A stretch of 64,000 nt of DNA from Modestobacter marinus. GTDB taxonomy: Bacteria; Actinomycetota; Actinomycetes; Mycobacteriales; Geodermatophilaceae. Below, one piece after another: positions 36,601 through 43,719 of this stretch. The stretch is from NCBI RefSeq assembly GCF_019799945.1, contig NZ_JABGCH010000003.1, forward strand, positions 186,001 to 250,000, written 5' to 3'. Within the stretch, counting starts at the first letter, position 1. The number at the start of each line of letters is the position of its first letter. Below the pieces are notes generated by a model that saw nothing but the letters and a program-made list of their open reading frames with translations, did not search any database and was not told the DNA's origin. Position numbers and translations under genes: made by a program.

Positions 36601-36786
36601 CTGGAGGTCAGCGACCGGATCGCTCTGTGGTGGACCGGCGACGGGCAGGTCGCCGAGGCCCTCACCGAGCACGCCGATCAACTGGCCGGTGAGGTCCTGG
36701 CCACCCGGGTGCACAGCGGGGAGGCCGGGACCGGCGAGGGCGTCGAGGGCCCGGCCGGCGCCCGGGTCTGGATCGCGAGGGCCTGA
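33628..36786 (+). CDS. ileS: Isoleucyl-tRNA synthetase, type 2, with GTHH signature
   Basis: Charges tRNA-Ile. The 1052-residue length and lack of a C-terminal zinc ribbon (the CPRCG at about residue 190 is internal) mark the IleRS2 type. The class I signature normally written HIGH reads GTHH here (G61-T62-H63-H64, within PTANGRPGTHH): first and third positions exchanged. KMSKS is KMSKH (607-611). The editing domain includes WTTTPWTLPSNTAVAV. The GXHH form has been linked to very high mupirocin resistance in actinobacterial IleRS2. GTG start follows GAAACT by six bases, a weak leaderless-like pattern; the 105-bp leader is too short for a T-box. Confidence 0.97.
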   Translation: MSAPSGPFRALPPQVDLPALEHEVLEQWQTDKVFARSMENTAGRPQWNFYEGPPTANGRPGTHHIEARAFKDVFPRFKTMQGWHVPRRAGWDCHGLPVEIAVEQELGFAGKPDIERYGIAEFNARCRESVERHVDAFSELTNRMGYWVDMSTAYWTMDPAYIESVWWSLKQVFDKGLLVEDHRVAPYCPRCGTGLSDHEVAQGYETLVDPSVYVRLPVTSGEWAGKADLLIWTTTPWTLPSNTAVAVHPDVTYVVARAGNGASSAGTFVVAEPLLAATLGEDAEVLARTTGRDWERVHYQRPFELVEFPEGDAHYVVLADYVTTEDGTGLVHQSPAFGAEDLTVCRAYGLPVVNPIDPSGHFLPDVGRVGGHFFKAADPMLVQDLQNRGVLFREQRYEHSYPHCWRCHTPLMYYAQPSWYIRTSAIKDQLLAQNEQTTWHPESIQWGRYGDWLNNNVDWALSRDRFWGTPLPIWRNDADPTRMVAVGSLAELSELTGGDLSDLDPHRPFIDEVTFTVPGEEGTYRRVRQVIDAWYDSGSMPFAQWGAPHRNQAEFEAAYPAQFICEAIDQTRGWFYTLMAVGTLVFGKSSYENVLCLGHILAEDGRKMSKHLGNILEPMPLMDRHGADAVRWFMLAGGSPWSARRVGHETLSEVVRKVLLTYWNTASFFTLYADTNGWDPAERPAPAPAERPLLDRWALAELASVTAGVTDALEAFDTQTAGRLLAEFVDDLSNWYVRRSRRRFWDGDPAALGTLHEVLDGLTRLMAPFTPFVTERVWRTVVVPGRSEAVDSVHLATWPTVDEDARDDALVEAVALVRRLVELGRSARTASKVRTRQPLARALVSAPGWESLPRDLVAEVADELNVLELVELAGAVGSELVDVSVKVDFRAVGRRLGKHVQAVARAVAAADAAALVADYRAGTASVEVDGAPVPLLEGDLVVTETPREGWAVAAAGGLTVALDLTLTPELERAGLVREVVRLVQEARKSSGLEVSDRIALWWTGDGQVAEALTEHADQLAGEVLATRVHSGEAGTGEGVEGPAGARVWIARA

Positions 36787-36808
36787 CCTCCCGGCCCGGG
36801 CGGGCCCG

Positions 36809-37495
36809 TCAGTTCCGGCGGGCCCGCTCGCGTTCGGCCAGGTTGCGGTCGGGGGTGCAGATGCCGCACGGGGTGAACCCGTCGGCGCGGGCCTGGTCCA
36901 GCGGGATCGGGATGGTCGGCACCCCCGCGACGGCCGGGCACCGCGACAGGTGGTAGCGGGGGTGCTCGTCCACCACGAGCACCTCGTCGGTGAGATCCAT
37001 GATCAGCAGCAGGTCGGTGAACTCGACCTCCTCCGCCGGTGGCTCCGCACCCACCCCGGGCGGCACCTCGGGTTCCGGCAGGCCGGCCGGGGCGACGCTC
37101 TGCGGCCCGGTCACCCGCCGCAGCGCCGGTGAGCTCGGCGGCACCGGGGGCGGGGCGACCCGCCGGACCACCTCGTCGTCCGCGGGCTGGGCCAGCCGGC
37201 CCAGGGAGCTGCTGCCGCCGGTGGCCGGCCGGACCGTCGACGGCGGGAACGCGGTCTGCGCCGGTGGGAACGCCGGCTCCTCCGCGGCGGGTGGCACCTC
37301 CGGCCGGCGTGCGGGCCGAGCCGGCTGGTCCGTCCGCGCCTTCCGCCGCCGCCGGAGCTCGCTGAGGCCCAGCAGGACCGCCGCCAGTGCGCTGGCGGCG
37401 AACGACCCCCACTGGAGGGTCGCCGACCCCTGCGCCAGGCCGCCGGCGAGGAGGCCGACGGCGACGAACACGAGGGCCCCCGCCAGGAAGATCAC
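36809..37495 (-). CDS. Two-helix membrane protein with C-terminal Cys-rich (Ada-like) motif
   Basis: A 228-residue protein of unknown function. Residues 1-48 form two transmembrane helices (MIFLAGALVFVAVGLLAGG and SFAASALAAVLLGLSEL), followed by a basic stretch and a Pro/Ala-rich linker to about 155. The C-terminal 65 residues end with YHLSRCPAVAG, then about 20 residues, then GFTPCGICTPDRN. The spacing His-x3-Cys ... Gly-x2-Pro-Cys-x2-Cys-x-Pro resembles the zinc-binding pattern of Ada-like domains. It lies downstream of divIVA but a strong terminator and its own leaderless promoter (TAGCAT, six bases before GTG) separate them. Confidence 0.82.
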   Translation of the reverse strand: MIFLAGALVFVAVGLLAGGLAQGSATLQWGSFAASALAAVLLGLSELRRRRKARTDQPARPARRPEVPPAAEEPAFPPAQTAFPPSTVRPATGGSSSLGRLAQPADDEVVRRVAPPPVPPSSPALRRVTGPQSVAPAGLPEPEVPPGVGAEPPAEEVEFTDLLLIMDLTDEVLVVDEHPRYHLSRCPAVAGVPTIPIPLDQARADGFTPCGICTPDRNLAERERARRN

Positions 37496-37501
37496 AGCCG
37501 G

Positions 37502-37507
37502 ATGCTA
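37502..37507 (-). promoter_or_regulatory. -10 element of a leaderless promoter (TAGCAT)
   Basis: Minus-strand TAGCAT is followed after six bases by the GTG of the 228-residue membrane protein, directly downstream of the divIVA terminator. Confidence 0.62.
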
Positions 37508-37521
37508 ACTGCCCGGACGCG

Positions 37522-37560
37522 ACGGAGCCCCTCCCGGCCGGTGGTCGGGAGGGGCTCCGT
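37522..37560 (-). terminator. Strong terminator hairpin downstream of divIVA
   Basis: A perfect 15-bp stem, ACGGAGCCCCTCCCG (37522-37536) against CGGGAGGGGCTCCGT (37546-37560), with a 9-nt loop, 20 bases after the divIVA stop. No U-run. It closes the long minus-strand division cluster. Confidence 0.88.
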
Positions 37561-37581
37561 GAGGGGAAGGGTGGTCCTTCC

Positions 37582-38304
37582 TCAGGCGCTGACGTGCTGG
37601 TTCTGCCGGCCGGACGTCGGCTCGGCCGAGCCGCGGCTGTCCAGGTCGCGCAGGTGCGACTCGAGGTAGGACCGCAGCCGCGTGCGGTACTCACGCTCGA
37701 AGGTGCGCAGCTCCTCGACCTTGCGCTCGAGGCTGGCGCGCTTCTCCTCGATCGAGCCCATCGCCTCGACGTGCTTGCGCTCGGCGTCCTGCTGGAGGGC
37801 GGCGGCCTTGGCCCGCGCCTCGCGCTCCATCGTGTCGGCCCGGGTGCGGGCGTCGCCGAGCATGGCGTCGGCCCGCTGCTTGGCCTCGGTGACCATCTGC
37901 TCGCTCTTGGTGCGGGCCTCGGTGAGCATCCGCTCGCTGTTGGTCTTGGCGCTGGTGACCATCTGGTCGGCCTGGGTCTTGGCCTCGTTGACGTGCCGCT
38001 CGGCCGTCTCGGTGGCCAGCGCCAGCATCCGGGAGGCGCGGATGGCCTCGTCCTCGCGGATCTGCGGGCTGGTCTGCGGCGGCGGCGCCGGTGCCGCGAC
38101 GGTCATCGGAGCCGACTCGGGCCGGTCGTCCCGCGCGTTCGACCCGCCGGAGGCGCGCAGGTCGTTGTTCTCCTCGATGAGGCGGGCCAGTTCGGCCTCG
38201 ACGACGTCGAGGAAGGCGTCCACCTCGTCCTCGTCGTAGCCGCGCTTGCCGATCGGCGGCTTCTTGAAGACGACGTTGTGGACGTCGGCGGGAGTCAGTG
38301 GCAT
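37582..38304 (-). CDS. divIVA: DivIVA/Wag31 polar growth protein
   Basis: A coiled-coil scaffold that marks negatively curved membrane at poles and septa and directs cell-wall synthesis in Actinobacteria. The 240-residue protein has the N-terminal lipid-binding domain ([39 protein letters not shown]), a Pro/Ala-rich linker (about 70-95), and a long coiled coil (about 100-225) with repeated [19 protein letters not shown]-like units. GAGGTGAG precedes the ATG. The leader carries a hairpin (38356-38375) and a TACCTT hexamer that may be its own -10. Confidence 0.95.
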   Translation of the reverse strand: MPLTPADVHNVVFKKPPIGKRGYDEDEVDAFLDVVEAELARLIEENNDLRASGGSNARDDRPESAPMTVAAPAPPPQTSPQIREDEAIRASRMLALATETAERHVNEAKTQADQMVTSAKTNSERMLTEARTKSEQMVTEAKQRADAMLGDARTRADTMEREARAKAAALQQDAERKHVEAMGSIEEKRASLERKVEELRTFEREYRTRLRSYLESHLRDLDSRGSAEPTSGRQNQHVSA

Positions 38305-38355
38305 GCGGCTCACCTCTGGTCGGACGGGAGGAACGGGGACGGACACGAACCGGCG

Positions 38356-38375
38356 GCTGACCGGCTCCGGTCAGC
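38356..38375 (-). other. Perfect hairpin in the yggT-divIVA gap
   Basis: GCTGACCGG and CCGGTCAGC form a 9-bp inverted repeat around two bases. It lies between the yggT stop and divIVA, inside the predicted divIVA leader. It could attenuate read-through from yggT or stabilise the divIVA mRNA. Confidence 0.6.
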
Positions 38376-38388
38376 TCCCCGCTCCGGC

Positions 38389-38394
38389 AAGGTA
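38389..38394 (-). promoter_or_regulatory. divIVA: Possible divIVA -10 element (TACCTT)
   Basis: Minus-strand TACCTT lies 85 bases before the divIVA ATG and just after the yggT stop. It fits TANNNT, but I see no strong -35, so this is tentative. Confidence 0.35.
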
Positions 38395-38401
38395 GGTGGG
38401 G

Positions 38402-38701
38402 TCATGCGACGGAGAGCGCCAGGCTGTTCAGCACGCTCCGCAGCAGGATCACCGCGATCAGGAGGACCATAAACCCCAGGTCCAGGCGGATGCTGCCGAG
38501 GTTCAGCGGCGGGATGACCTTGCGCACCGCCTTCAGGGGCGGATCGGTCGTCGAGTAGACGACCTCCAGCCCGGCAGCGACCAGGCCCTGCGGTCGCCAA
38601 CCCCGCGCCAGCACCATCACCCAGTCCACGACGAACCGGGCGAAGAGCAGGATCAGGAAGACGAGCAGCACCGACGACACGATCTGCAGGAGTAGAGCCA
38701 C
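38402..38701 (-). CDS. YggT-family membrane protein
   Basis: A 99-residue protein with two hydrophobic segments (LLLQIVSSVLLVFLILLFARF and DLGFMVLLIAVILLRSVLNSL) separated by YSTTDPPLKAVRKVIPPLNLG, the diagnostic YggT stretch with its TDP-P-L pattern. YggT proteins sit next to sepF in many Gram-positive division clusters; they are linked to osmotic or division phenotypes but have no settled function. Start is GTG. It is flanked on both sides by hairpins. Confidence 0.93.
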   Translation of the reverse strand: MALLLQIVSSVLLVFLILLFARFVVDWVMVLARGWRPQGLVAAGLEVVYSTTDPPLKAVRKVIPPLNLGSIRLDLGFMVLLIAVILLRSVLNSLALSVA

Positions 38702-38720
38702 GGTCCTCGCTCGTTCAGGA

Positions 38721-38744
38721 CACTCCGTGGGCCCTCACGGAGTG
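38721..38744 (-). other. Perfect hairpin between sepF and yggT
   Basis: CACTCCGTG (38721-38729) and CACGGAGTG (38736-38744) form a 9-bp stem with loop GGCCCT, seven bases after the sepF stop. No U-run. Either a weak terminator or a processing/stability element inside the operon. Confidence 0.65.
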
Positions 38745-38750
38745 CGGTGG

Positions 38751-39620
38751 TCAGGGCTGGTTGAAGAACCCGCCCTCGCGGATTCGGGCCTTGTCCTCCG
38801 CGGTCACGTCGACGTCCTGCGGGCTGAGCAGGAACACCTTCGCCGTGACCCGCTCGATACTACCGTGCAGTCCGAAGGTGAGACCGATGGCGAAGTCGAC
38901 GAGCCGCTTGGCGTCGGCGTGCTCCATCTCCGTGAGGTTCATGATCACCGGCATCCCCTCGCGGAACCGCTCGCCGATGGTGCGCGCCTCGTTGTAGGAG
39001 GCGGGGTGCACCGTGGTGATCCGGTAGGGCCTCTGGGCAGGCGCGGGGGCCGGGGCAGGTGCCGGGGTGGGCTCGGGGGCGACCGTGACCGGCTCGCTCC
39101 GCGCCAGGCCGGCGGACCCGGACACCCCGGTGGTCAGGCCGCTGCGCACCGAACCGCCGGGGAGACCGGCGCCTGCCGAGCCGGACCCGCCCGCGGGCAC
39201 GCTGCTGCGGCCAGACGCGGCCGGGCCGGCGCCGACGGAGCTCAGCCCGCCGCCGTGCCGCGCGGCGGTGCTGCCGGTCGACGTCCCGGCGGCCCCGGCC
39301 AGGCCGAGCGAGCGCACGGCGGGGCGCCGGCCGAGGGAGACCTCGGGCCGGGGCGCGGGGGCGTCGTGGGCCCCGGTGGGGAGCGCCGACTCCGGGGCGT
39401 AGGGGGCGTCGGTGTAGTCGTAGCCGTAGTCGGTGGCCGGGTAGTCACCCTCGGGGCCGTAGCCGTCCTCGTAGCGGTCGTCCCGCGGGTAGCGGTCGTA
39501 CCGGCGGTCGTCCGGCTCGAGATCGGTCTGCCGCGCGTCGTACCGGTCGTACCCGGTGCGCGCGTCGTCGTCCTCGACGAGGCCCAGGTAGACCCCCATC
39601 CTGCGCATGGCTCCGGCCAT
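38751..39620 (-). CDS. sepF: SepF, FtsZ membrane anchor
   Basis: SepF links FtsZ filaments to the membrane; in Actinobacteria lacking FtsA it is the main anchor. The 289-residue protein is longer than Bacillus SepF because of an extended middle. The N-terminal amphipathic helix is [17 protein letters not shown]; residues about 20-190 are an acidic Tyr/Asp-rich and then Gly/Ser/Ala-rich linker; the conserved beta domain (about 195-285) holds [40 protein letters not shown] and the [12 protein letters not shown] end. The partner peptide of FtsZ (DIPEFLRSQ) is encoded two genes upstream. Confidence 0.94.
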   Translation of the reverse strand: MAGAMRRMGVYLGLVEDDDARTGYDRYDARQTDLEPDDRRYDRYPRDDRYEDGYGPEGDYPATDYGYDYTDAPYAPESALPTGAHDAPAPRPEVSLGRRPAVRSLGLAGAAGTSTGSTAARHGGGLSSVGAGPAASGRSSVPAGGSGSAGAGLPGGSVRSGLTTGVSGSAGLARSEPVTVAPEPTPAPAPAPAPAQRPYRITTVHPASYNEARTIGERFREGMPVIMNLTEMEHADAKRLVDFAIGLTFGLHGSIERVTAKVFLLSPQDVDVTAEDKARIREGGFFNQP

Positions 39621-39695
39621 CGGGCGACTCCCTTTGCTCTCGTGCAGCGCGCGGCGCCTGACTCTGCTGTCGTTCCTGCGGGGTGGTGCTGGGTG

Positions 39696-40466
39696 TCACG
39701 GGTGGTGCTGGTGTGACTCGGACGGGCGCACGGATGCCGTGGCGCCCCCTCCCCCGGAGGCTAGGGGCCGCGCCCCGAACAACGCGGTACCGACACGCAC
39801 CACTGTGGCACCAGCCGTCACAGCGGCCTCCAGGTCGGCGCTCATGCCTGCCGATATCTCCGATGCGGTGGGGTGGTCGTCGCGGACGCGCGCGGCGAGA
39901 GCGGCGAGCCGGGCGAAGGCCGGTCCGGGGTCCTCACCCCGGGGCGCGACCGCCATCAGGCCCAGCAACCGGAGCGTGGGGCGCTGCGCGACCACGTCGG
40001 CCAGCCCGGGCACCTCTCCGGGGTCGGCGCCGCCCCGCGTGCCGATCTCTCCCTCGGGCCCGCCCAGGTCGACCTGGACGAAGACGTCGACCACCCGCTG
40101 CTCCCGTTCGGCGGCCCCGGCGAGGGTGTCGACCAGGGCGGCGCGGTCGACCGAGTGCACGGTGGCACCCATCCGGACCACGGACGCCGCCTTGTTGCGC
40201 TGCAGCTGCCCGACCAAGTGCCAGTCCAGGTCCAGGTCGGTGAGCTCGGCCGCCTTGCCGGTGAGCTCCTGCACCCGGTTCTCAGCGAAGTCGCGCTGGC
40301 CGAGGGCGGCGAGGGCACGCACGTGGGCGGCGGGGAAGGTCTTGCTCACGGCCAGCAGCCGCACGTCCTCCGGGCGCCGGCCCGCCGCGCGGGCGGCCGC
40401 GTCGATCCGCGCCCGGACCGCGCGCAGGTTCCCGGCCAGGCGGTCGGCCGACGGGGTGTCCCCCAC
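39696..40466 (-). CDS. yggS: YggS/PLPBP pyridoxal phosphate homeostasis protein
   Basis: A PLP-binding barrel protein (COG0325) that buffers vitamin B6 and has no known catalytic reaction. The 256-residue protein shows the PLP-lysine region RLLAVSKTFPAAHVRAL, FAENRVQEL, WHLVGQLQRNKA and the phosphate-binding SAGMSADLEAAVTAGATVVRVGTALFGAR. It is six bases from pgeF and belongs to the ftsZ-pgeF-yggS-sepF order typical of Gram-positive bacteria. The last residues (SESHQHHP) derive from a short GC-rich repeat and are not conserved in the family. Confidence 0.95.
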   Translation of the reverse strand: MGDTPSADRLAGNLRAVRARIDAAARAAGRRPEDVRLLAVSKTFPAAHVRALAALGQRDFAENRVQELTGKAAELTDLDLDWHLVGQLQRNKAASVVRMGATVHSVDRAALVDTLAGAAEREQRVVDVFVQVDLGGPEGEIGTRGGADPGEVPGLADVVAQRPTLRLLGLMAVAPRGEDPGPAFARLAALAARVRDDHPTASEISAGMSADLEAAVTAGATVVRVGTALFGARPLASGGGGATASVRPSESHQHHP

Positions 40467-40471
40467 CGCCG

Positions 40472-41203
40472 TCAGCCGAGCCAGACCAGACCGGCCTGCC
40501 GGCCGGTCACACCGTCACGGCGGTGACTGAACAGCTGCCGGTCCTCCACGGTGCAGCGGGGGTCGTGCACGACCTGGCGGACGCCGGCGCCGCGGAGCAC
40601 CTCGGCCAGCCCCGCGCGCAGGTCCAGGCCCGCGGTGTCCCGGCGGGTGCGCACGGCGCTCGCCGGGGCCACCTGCGCGACCTCGGCCTGCATCGCGGGC
40701 GGCACCTCGTAGTCGGCGCCGCAGACGGCGGGGCCGAGCAGCGCCTCGACGTCCCGCGGGCGAGCGCCCAGCCGGGTCATCGCGGCGAGCGCGGCGGGCA
40801 CCACCCCGCGCCGGACCCCTTCCCGGCCGGCGTGGACCGCCCCCACGACCCCGGCCACCGGGTCGGCCAGCAGGACCGGCACGCAGTCGGCGACGAGCAC
40901 GCAGAGCACCAGCCCCGGGGTCGCGGTGACCAGCGCGTCGACGTCGGCCACGGGGTTCTCCTCGGCGTCCTCGACGATCGCGACGCCGGTCCCGTGGACC
41001 TGCGTCATCCAGACCAGCCGCTCCTCCGGGACGCCGATCTCCCGGGCCAGCCGCTGCCGGTTCGCCGTCACGCTGGCCGGGTCGTCGCCGACGTGGCCGC
41101 CGAGGTTGAACGACTCGTACGGGGACGCGGAACGGCCGCCCCGCCGGTCGGTGAACACCCGTCTCGGGCGCACCGCCGACGAAGCGGCCGGACCGTCACT
41201 CAC
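40472..41203 (-). CDS. pgeF: PgeF/YlmD-type multicopper polyphenol oxidase-domain protein
   Basis: A 243-residue protein of the laccase-domain (DUF152) family, named peptidoglycan editing factor because in E. coli it removes misincorporated L-Ser residues from cell-wall precursors; purine nucleoside phosphorylase activity has also been reported for relatives. The metal-site residues are visible: VHGTGV with His, VADCVPVLLAD with Cys, GAVHAGREGVRRGV with His. Start GTG. It sits directly after ftsZ, separated by a copy of the AAGGACCCC hairpin repeat, so its expression may be partly uncoupled from ftsZ. Confidence 0.93.
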   Translation of the reverse strand: MSDGPAASSAVRPRRVFTDRRGGRSASPYESFNLGGHVGDDPASVTANRQRLAREIGVPEERLVWMTQVHGTGVAIVEDAEENPVADVDALVTATPGLVLCVLVADCVPVLLADPVAGVVGAVHAGREGVRRGVVPAALAAMTRLGARPRDVEALLGPAVCGADYEVPPAMQAEVAQVAPASAVRTRRDTAGLDLRAGLAEVLRGAGVRQVVHDPRCTVEDRQLFSHRRDGVTGRQAGLVWLG

Positions 41204-41235
41204 GAACGCGACCTCTTTCCGAGCCCCGCCACGAG

Positions 41236-41322
41236 CTCCATCGGCCCCGTCCCGGGCCCCGGCCTGAGCTTGCGAAGGTTGGGGAGGAGGGGGCCCTTCT
41301 CGGGGGGCACGGGGGTCCTTCT
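41236..41322 (-). repeat. AAGGACCCC hairpin element after ftsZ
   Basis: On the minus strand the element starts with the ftsZ TAG stop (TAGAAGGACCCCC), continues through C-rich sequence and TTCGCAAGCTC, and ends in GGACGGGGCC. The copy after the transglutaminase gene (62953-63026) shares AGAAGGAC, TCGCAAGCTC and GGACGGGGCC in the same order. It probably acts as a (partial) terminator between ftsZ and pgeF. Confidence 0.6.
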
Positions 41323-42598
41323 ACTGACTCCGGAGGAACTCGGGGATGTCCAGCTCCTCCTCGAAGTCCTCGGACGCCAGCGGGCGACGGCTGCCGTTCC
41401 CGGAGCTGGGGATCGGCGGCAGCGGCGGGACGGTGATCCCGCCGCCGTGCGTCGCGGCACCCGGCTGGCCGGGACGCGGCGCGGCCGGCGAGGCGAACGA
41501 CGAGGCCGGCGGGGTGGCCACCGGCGGCTGCGCGACGAGCCGCTCGCCGGTCTGCGGCGGAGAGCTCGACCGCGCGGGAGCCGGCGGGGCGGCGGACACC
41601 GCGGGCGCCGGCGCGGCGGTCGTCGCCGCGGGCTCCTTGCGGGTGCTGGGCTTGCCGCCGTCGAACCCGGCCGCGATCACCGTGACCCGCACCTCGTCAC
41701 CCAGGGCGTCGTCGATGACGGCACCGAAGATGATGTTGGCGTCCGGGTGCGCCGCGTCGCTCACCAGCGAGGCCGCCTCGTTGATCTCGAACAGCCCCAG
41801 GTCCGAGCCGCCGGAGATCGACAGCAGCACGCCGTGGGCGCCCTCCATCGAGGCCTCCAGCAGCGGGCTGGCGATCGCCTGCTCCGCGGCCAGCAGCGCG
41901 CGGTTGTCCCCGCGGGCGCTGCCGATGCCCATCAGCGCCGAGCCCGCCCCGGACATGACCGACTTGACGTCGGCGAAGTCCAGGTTGATCAGGCCCGGCG
42001 TGGTGATCAGGTCGGTGATGCCCTGCACACCGGACAGCAGCACCTGGTCGGCGGTCCGGAACGCGTCCATGACGCTGACGTTCCGGTCACCCAGCTGCAG
42101 CAGCCGGTCGTTCGGGATCACGATGAGCGTGTCGCACTCGTTGCGCAGCTCCTCGATGCCCGACTCGGCCTGCACCGCGCGCCGCTTCCCCTCGAAGGAG
42201 AACGGGCGGGTGACCACGCCGATGGTCAGCGCGCCGAGCTTCCGGGCGATCGACGCGACGACGGGCGCGCCACCGGTCCCGGTGCCACCACCCTCGCCGG
42301 CGGTCACGAAGACCATGTCGGCCCCCTTGAGGACCTCCTCGATCTCCTCCCGGTGGTCCTCGGCGGCCTGCCGGCCCACGTCGGGCTGCGCCCCGGCGCC
42401 CAGGCCGCGCGTGAGCTCCCGGCCGACGTCGAGCTTCACGTCGGCGTCGCTCATGAGCAGCGCCTGCGCGTCGGTGTTGATCGCGATGAACTCGACCCCC
42501 TTGAGGCCGACCTCGATCATGCGATTGACCGCGTTCACCCCGCCGCCGCCGATGCCGACGACCTTGATGACCGCGAGGTAGTTGTGCGGAGGTGTCAT
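41321..42598 (-). CDS. ftsZ: Cell division GTPase FtsZ
   Basis: The tubulin homologue that forms the Z ring. The 425-residue protein has the GTPase domain (about 8-205) with [15 protein letters not shown], the GTP-binding signature GGGTGTG at 103-109 and [11 protein letters not shown], and the second domain with [26 protein letters not shown] disordered Pro/Ala linker of about 100 residues leads to the conserved C-terminal peptide [11 protein letters not shown], which should bind SepF and other division proteins. It has its own promoter region in the 314-bp gap from ftsQ. Confidence 0.98.
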   Translation of the reverse strand: MTPPHNYLAVIKVVGIGGGGVNAVNRMIEVGLKGVEFIAINTDAQALLMSDADVKLDVGRELTRGLGAGAQPDVGRQAAEDHREEIEEVLKGADMVFVTAGEGGGTGTGGAPVVASIARKLGALTIGVVTRPFSFEGKRRAVQAESGIEELRNECDTLIVIPNDRLLQLGDRNVSVMDAFRTADQVLLSGVQGITDLITTPGLINLDFADVKSVMSGAGSALMGIGSARGDNRALLAAEQAIASPLLEASMEGAHGVLLSISGGSDLGLFEINEAASLVSDAAHPDANIIFGAVIDDALGDEVRVTVIAAGFDGGKPSTRKEPAATTAAPAPAVSAAPPAPARSSSPPQTGERLVAQPPVATPPASSFASPAAPRPGQPGAATHGGGITVPPLPPIPSSGNGSRRPLASEDFEEELDIPEFLRSQ

Positions 42599-42912
42599 GC
42601 CGCGCTCCCCAACTGGACCCTCATCCTCAGGTTAAGCCTTATAGTTATGTCAACTTCGGGCACTGGGCACGAAGCTAGGTGGGCCGGAAGAGGGCTTCAA
42701 GCACCCCTCCGGGCTCGGCGTGTCCACGACGCCGGGACACAAGGACATCGGCCGACCCGTCAGTCACCTCTGGCTCACCGGCTGTCACGACCCGCCTGGT
42801 CAACGTCTCATCCCCAGCTGTAGACGATGCGGCCGCCCCACGGCGCGCCCGGTACCGCGAACTCCCTGGGAGTTTTTCTGGGCCGGGCGTGTCGCGCGCG
42901 TCGAGCGCGTCG
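42599..42912 (-). promoter_or_regulatory. ftsZ: ftsZ promoter region in the ftsQ-ftsZ gap
   Basis: The 314 bases between ftsQ and ftsZ hold no gene. On the minus strand a perfect -35 hexamer TTGACA (42653-42648) sits in the only AT-rich stretch, followed by TAACTATAAGGCTTAACC and GAGGATGAGGGT before the ATG. The best -10 is uncertain (TAACCT is too close at 13 bases; GAGGAT is at 19). The AACCTGAGGATGAGGG stretch recalls conserved sequence upstream of other actinobacterial ftsZ genes. The part nearer ftsQ shows nothing I can name. Confidence 0.55.
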
Positions 42913-43719
42913 TCAGCGCAGGACGACGGCATCCGGGGTGCTCACGTCCAGCGTCTGGGCCGGCTCGAGGGTGCCCGCGTCGATCTGCTCCAACAGCGCC
43001 TCCAGGACGCGCGCCTTCCGATCCGCCTGCTCCGCGCTCCCCCACACCACCAGCCGGCCGTCGGTGAACGACAGCCGCACGTCGTCGGCGCTCAGCGCGG
43101 CCGCCCCGGCGACCTGCTCGCCCACGTCGGCGGGCAGGGAGGTCAGCGCCGCCAGTGCGGCAGCCGTGGCGGGGTCGTCCGGCCCGGGGTCGGTGACCGC
43201 GAGCGGGACCACGCCGGAGGGCGGGTCGCCGGTGATGGTGTCGAACAGGACGCCGTCCGCGTCGATGAGGTGCCGGGTGCCGTCCCGCTCGACCACGGCG
43301 ACGGCGATCCGCTCGGTGACCGTGACCACCACCGTGTCCGGCCAGCCCCGGGTGACCTCCACGGCGGCGACCTGCGGCAACGCGGCGACCCGGGCCGCCG
43401 CCCCCTCCGTGTCCACCCGCGCCAGCGGCGTCCCGCCCGGGATGCCGGCGGTCTCGACCACCACCTGCTCGGAGAGCAGGTCGGTGCCGTCGACCTGCAC
43501 GGTGTCCACGGCCAGCAGCGAGCTGCCGAGCACGGTCCAGGCTCCCAGCCCGGCCAGCACCAGCACGGCCCCCAGGACCGCGAGCAGCCGGCGGCGGGGG
43601 TGCGCCCGCCGGCGGGTCCGCCGCCGGGAGCGCAGCGGGGTGACCGCGGTGCCCCGGTCCGGCGTGCTGCCACGGCGGGAGCGCGCCCGGTCCCGGGTCG
43701 TCGACCCGGCGCGGCTCAC
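42913..43719 (-). CDS. ftsQ: Cell division protein FtsQ
   Basis: A bitopic divisome protein that links early and late division proteins through FtsB/FtsL. The 268-residue protein has a basic cytoplasmic tail (about 1-45, very Arg-rich), one transmembrane helix (LLAVLGAVLVLAGLGAWTVLG), the POTRA domain (VDTVQVDGTDLLSEQVVVETAG to VTRGWPDTVVVTVTER) and the FtsQ beta domain. The GTG start overlaps the murC stop in GTGA. It is the last gene of the mraZ-to-ftsQ run. Confidence 0.95.
   Translation of the reverse strand: MSRAGSTTRDRARSRRGSTPDRGTAVTPLRSRRRTRRRAHPRRRLLAVLGAVLVLAGLGAWTVLGSSLLAVDTVQVDGTDLLSEQVVVETAGIPGGTPLARVDTEGAAARVAALPQVAAVEVTRGWPDTVVVTVTERIAVAVVERDGTRHLIDADGVLFDTITGDPPSGVVPLAVTDPGPDDPATAAALAALTSLPADVGEQVAGAAALSADDVRLSFTDGRLVVWGSAEQADRKARVLEALLEQIDAGTLEPAQTLDVSTPDAVVLR

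Noticed and set aside
39660-39720. Short direct repeat GGGTGGTGCTGG near the yggS stop
   Set aside because: Only two 12-bp copies in GC-rich sequence; no structure or function can be argued.
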